Source: Planctomycetota bacterium (GTDB taxonomy: Bacteria > Planctomycetota > Planctomycetia > Pirellulales > UBA1268). From it: a stretch of DNA of 64,000 nt. Position 1 is the stretch's first letter, and each line of letters begins with the position of its first letter. The stretch spans positions 42,694 through 106,693 of the forward strand of contig QWOQ01000007.1 in the NCBI GenBank assembly GCA_003669585.1, given 5' to 3'. Position numbers and translations under genes: made by a program. The notes beneath the pieces were generated by a model. It was not told the DNA's origin and did no database searches. It saw only the letters and a list, made by a program, of their open reading frames with translations. Below are positions 62,619 to 64,000 of this stretch, piece after piece.

Positions 62619-64000
62619 ATGTACTATAAAAAAAAGTGCCGATCCGTTTATATGCTCGCGCCATCATTTCTGACAATCGGCCTCGGCGTGTCATTCTCGT
62701 TGTGCATGGTGAATTCAAAACTCCTTTGGGCGGAAGCCTTTTCTTTAGCTGCTGCGCCGATTGCCAATTCTCCATGGCATACCGACCTTGAGGCCGCATC
62801 CGCTGCCTCAGTGATCAGTCAGCGGCCAGTGCTTTTGGTTTTTCATGCACACTGGTCAGAGGGCTGCAAACGAATTGAATCTGATGTTTTTACAAGTGCC
62901 GAGGCAATGGCGCTTCTGACAGCCTGCTATGAGCCGCTCAAGGTCAATGTTGATCAACAACCAAACCTTGCAAAAAAACACAATGTATCGCATCTTCCTG
63001 CAGCCGTTGTCCTCGGTCCAGATGGTTCATCTCTCGATCGCTTTGATTGCCCAGAGACGCCACCGAGTTTTATCGCTGCCGCCGCTCGATCCGCTCAGCG
63101 TTCTGCAACAAGTAGCGCAACCCGACCGACCTCCCCACCTGCAGGTTTTGATTTGGCAGCCGTAGCTGCCAAGGTGCAGGCGGCATCGCTTGCACGCAGT
63201 GCTGATCAGGTCCCTCACCTTTCGGAAACACAACTTGCTGAGATTGCGGCTTCCCAGCCATCTCCTCAAGCCGACGTGAGTGTAGCCAGTGATGATTTTA
63301 AGGCATCTGTAAAATCGAAAATCACCACAAACGAACCCAACAGTTCGCCGATCCTGTCCAAAGAGCCAACGCTCTGGACAGCAGAAACATCTTCTCGCCC
63401 GCTGGTGACTGGCCCCTTTGCATCACATACTGAGAATTCTATCGCGACCACTTCAAACTCAGAGCAGACTGGAGTGTCATCTTCGCGATCATCCATTGAG
63501 CCTGCAAATACTGCGAATCCATCGTCTCCAAATGCTTCGCCATCCTCACCGTGGATCAATCGTCAACTCTCACGATTTTCTCCCGCTGGCGATCAACCCG
63601 CTTCCGCTGCTACCCTTCTCGAGACACCGACCACATCGGCGCCTCAGGCATCCACCGTGGCAGATGCCAAGACTGACACGGCCGTTGTTCCAAAGGTCGT
63701 CGAAACAGTTCCCAGTGGTCCGGCCGGATTTATGAGTTCGCTTTTAGGAGCAACTTTTTCACCCAAAAAACAACCAGACGCTGCGAAATCAAACAGTGAA
63801 AATCAGGCACCACCATCTCTTCCATCGTTGGCGACATCACCGGCGCCGCCAGTGTCCACCGAGAGCATGCCGGTTGGCATGGAAGGCTATTGTCCTGTGA
63901 CACTGATCCAAAATGGCCAGTGGGTCGAAGGCCGCGCTCGGTGGGGAGCCAAGCATCGCGGTCGCACCTATCTTTTTGCAGGTGCTGAACAACAGCGGAT
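62619..64000 (+). CDS. Secreted thioredoxin-like protein with C-terminal YHS-like segment (runs off the window)
   Basis: 460 codons open to the window edge; ATG 62619 or 62652. An N-terminal hydrophobic signal (SFLTIGLGVSFSLCMVNSKL) is followed by a thioredoxin-like domain (about 65-150): RPVLLVFHAHWSEGCKRIES, LLTACYEPLKVNVDQQPNLA, HLPAAVVLGPDG. The redox site reads W-S-E-G-C, so the first Cys of CxxC is Ser. A 250-residue Ser/Pro/Thr-rich linker follows. The end MEGYCPVTLIQNGQWVEGRA through RWGAKHRGRTYLFAGAEQQR resembles the YHS-like domain seen in planctomycete secreted proteins. Disulfide exchange by a CxxC pair is excluded; a chaperone or metal-linked role is possible. Confidence 0.75.
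   Translation, partial: MYYKKKCRSVYMLAPSFLTIGLGVSFSLCMVNSKLLWAEAFSLAAAPIANSPWHTDLEAASAASVISQRPVLLVFHAHWSEGCKRIESDVFTSAEAMALLTACYEPLKVNVDQQPNLAKKHNVSHLPAAVVLGPDGSSLDRFDCPETPPSFIAAAARSAQRSATSSATRPTSPPAGFDLAAVAAKVQAASLARSADQVPHLSETQLAEIAASQPSPQADVSVASDDFKASVKSKITTNEPNSSPILSKEPTLWTAETSSRPLVTGPFASHTENSIATTSNSEQTGVSSSRSSIEPANTANPSSPNASPSSPWINRQLSRFSPAGDQPASAATLLETPTTSAPQASTVADAKTDTAVVPKVVETVPSGPAGFMSSLLGATFSPKKQPDAAKSNSENQAPPSLPSLATSPAPPVSTESMPVGMEGYCPVTLIQNGQWVEGRARWGAKHRGRTYLFAGAEQQR

Overview
The window looks like a chromosomal piece of a planctomycete (Pirellulales-like). Evidence: a giant surface protein with a LEPR-XLL-type N-terminal motif, bacterial tetrahydromethanopterin (H4MPT) biosynthesis genes, a Rho factor with a long glycine/arginine-rich N-terminal arm, a small secreted cytochrome-like protein of planctomycete type, a large secreted outer-membrane barrel protein and a thioredoxin/YHS-like secreted protein. 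No taxonomic marker such as rRNA is present, so this is inference.

1-33 kb is accessory in character, and its first 29 kb are visibly richer in G+C than the rest. It has an ORF interrupted by a degenerate IS630-family element (770-1782), a small outer-membrane barrel gene, a truncated flavodoxin remnant, a DUF5522-type Cys-rich protein, a short squalene/diterpene-cyclase-like protein with a DADD motif, a SapC-family gene, and one 7,906-codon gene on the minus strand (5358-29078) encoding a repetitive giant surface protein. SapC lies 64 bp downstream of the giant gene on the same strand. From 29.1 to 33.2 kb there is AT-rich, partly broken sequence, a secreted 2H phosphoesterase, a MOSC protein, a truncated REP-associated (Y1) transposase with dispersed repeat copies, and a tRNA-Pro(GGG) whose 3' end faces this region.

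33.4-43.2 kb is mostly housekeeping: pyrF; ndk followed closely by a CBS/DRTGG family II pyrophosphatase; a secreted CxxxxCH protein; a NUDIX hydrolase; ftsH; a Dabb protein; purine nucleoside phosphorylase; and dapA.

43.2-51.5 kb is a seven-gene minus-strand cluster. In transcription order it holds a membrane PQQ-type beta-propeller protein, an SDR that lacks the catalytic Tyr, a DUF6513/dihydropteroate-synthase-like protein, pabB, pabA, a DUF447 protein and beta-RFAP synthase. PabA/PabB supply 4-aminobenzoate and beta-RFAP synthase uses it with PRPP in the committed step to methanopterin, so this reads as an H4MPT cofactor module with its own pABA supply.

51.8-64 kb holds two tandem Cys/Met-metabolism PLP enzymes, a secreted beta-barrel protein, a disordered Arg/Asp/Gly-rich protein, two conserved hypotheticals, rho, and a 3'-truncated thioredoxin-like/YHS-like protein at the window edge. 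No CRISPR array, rRNA or phage module was seen.
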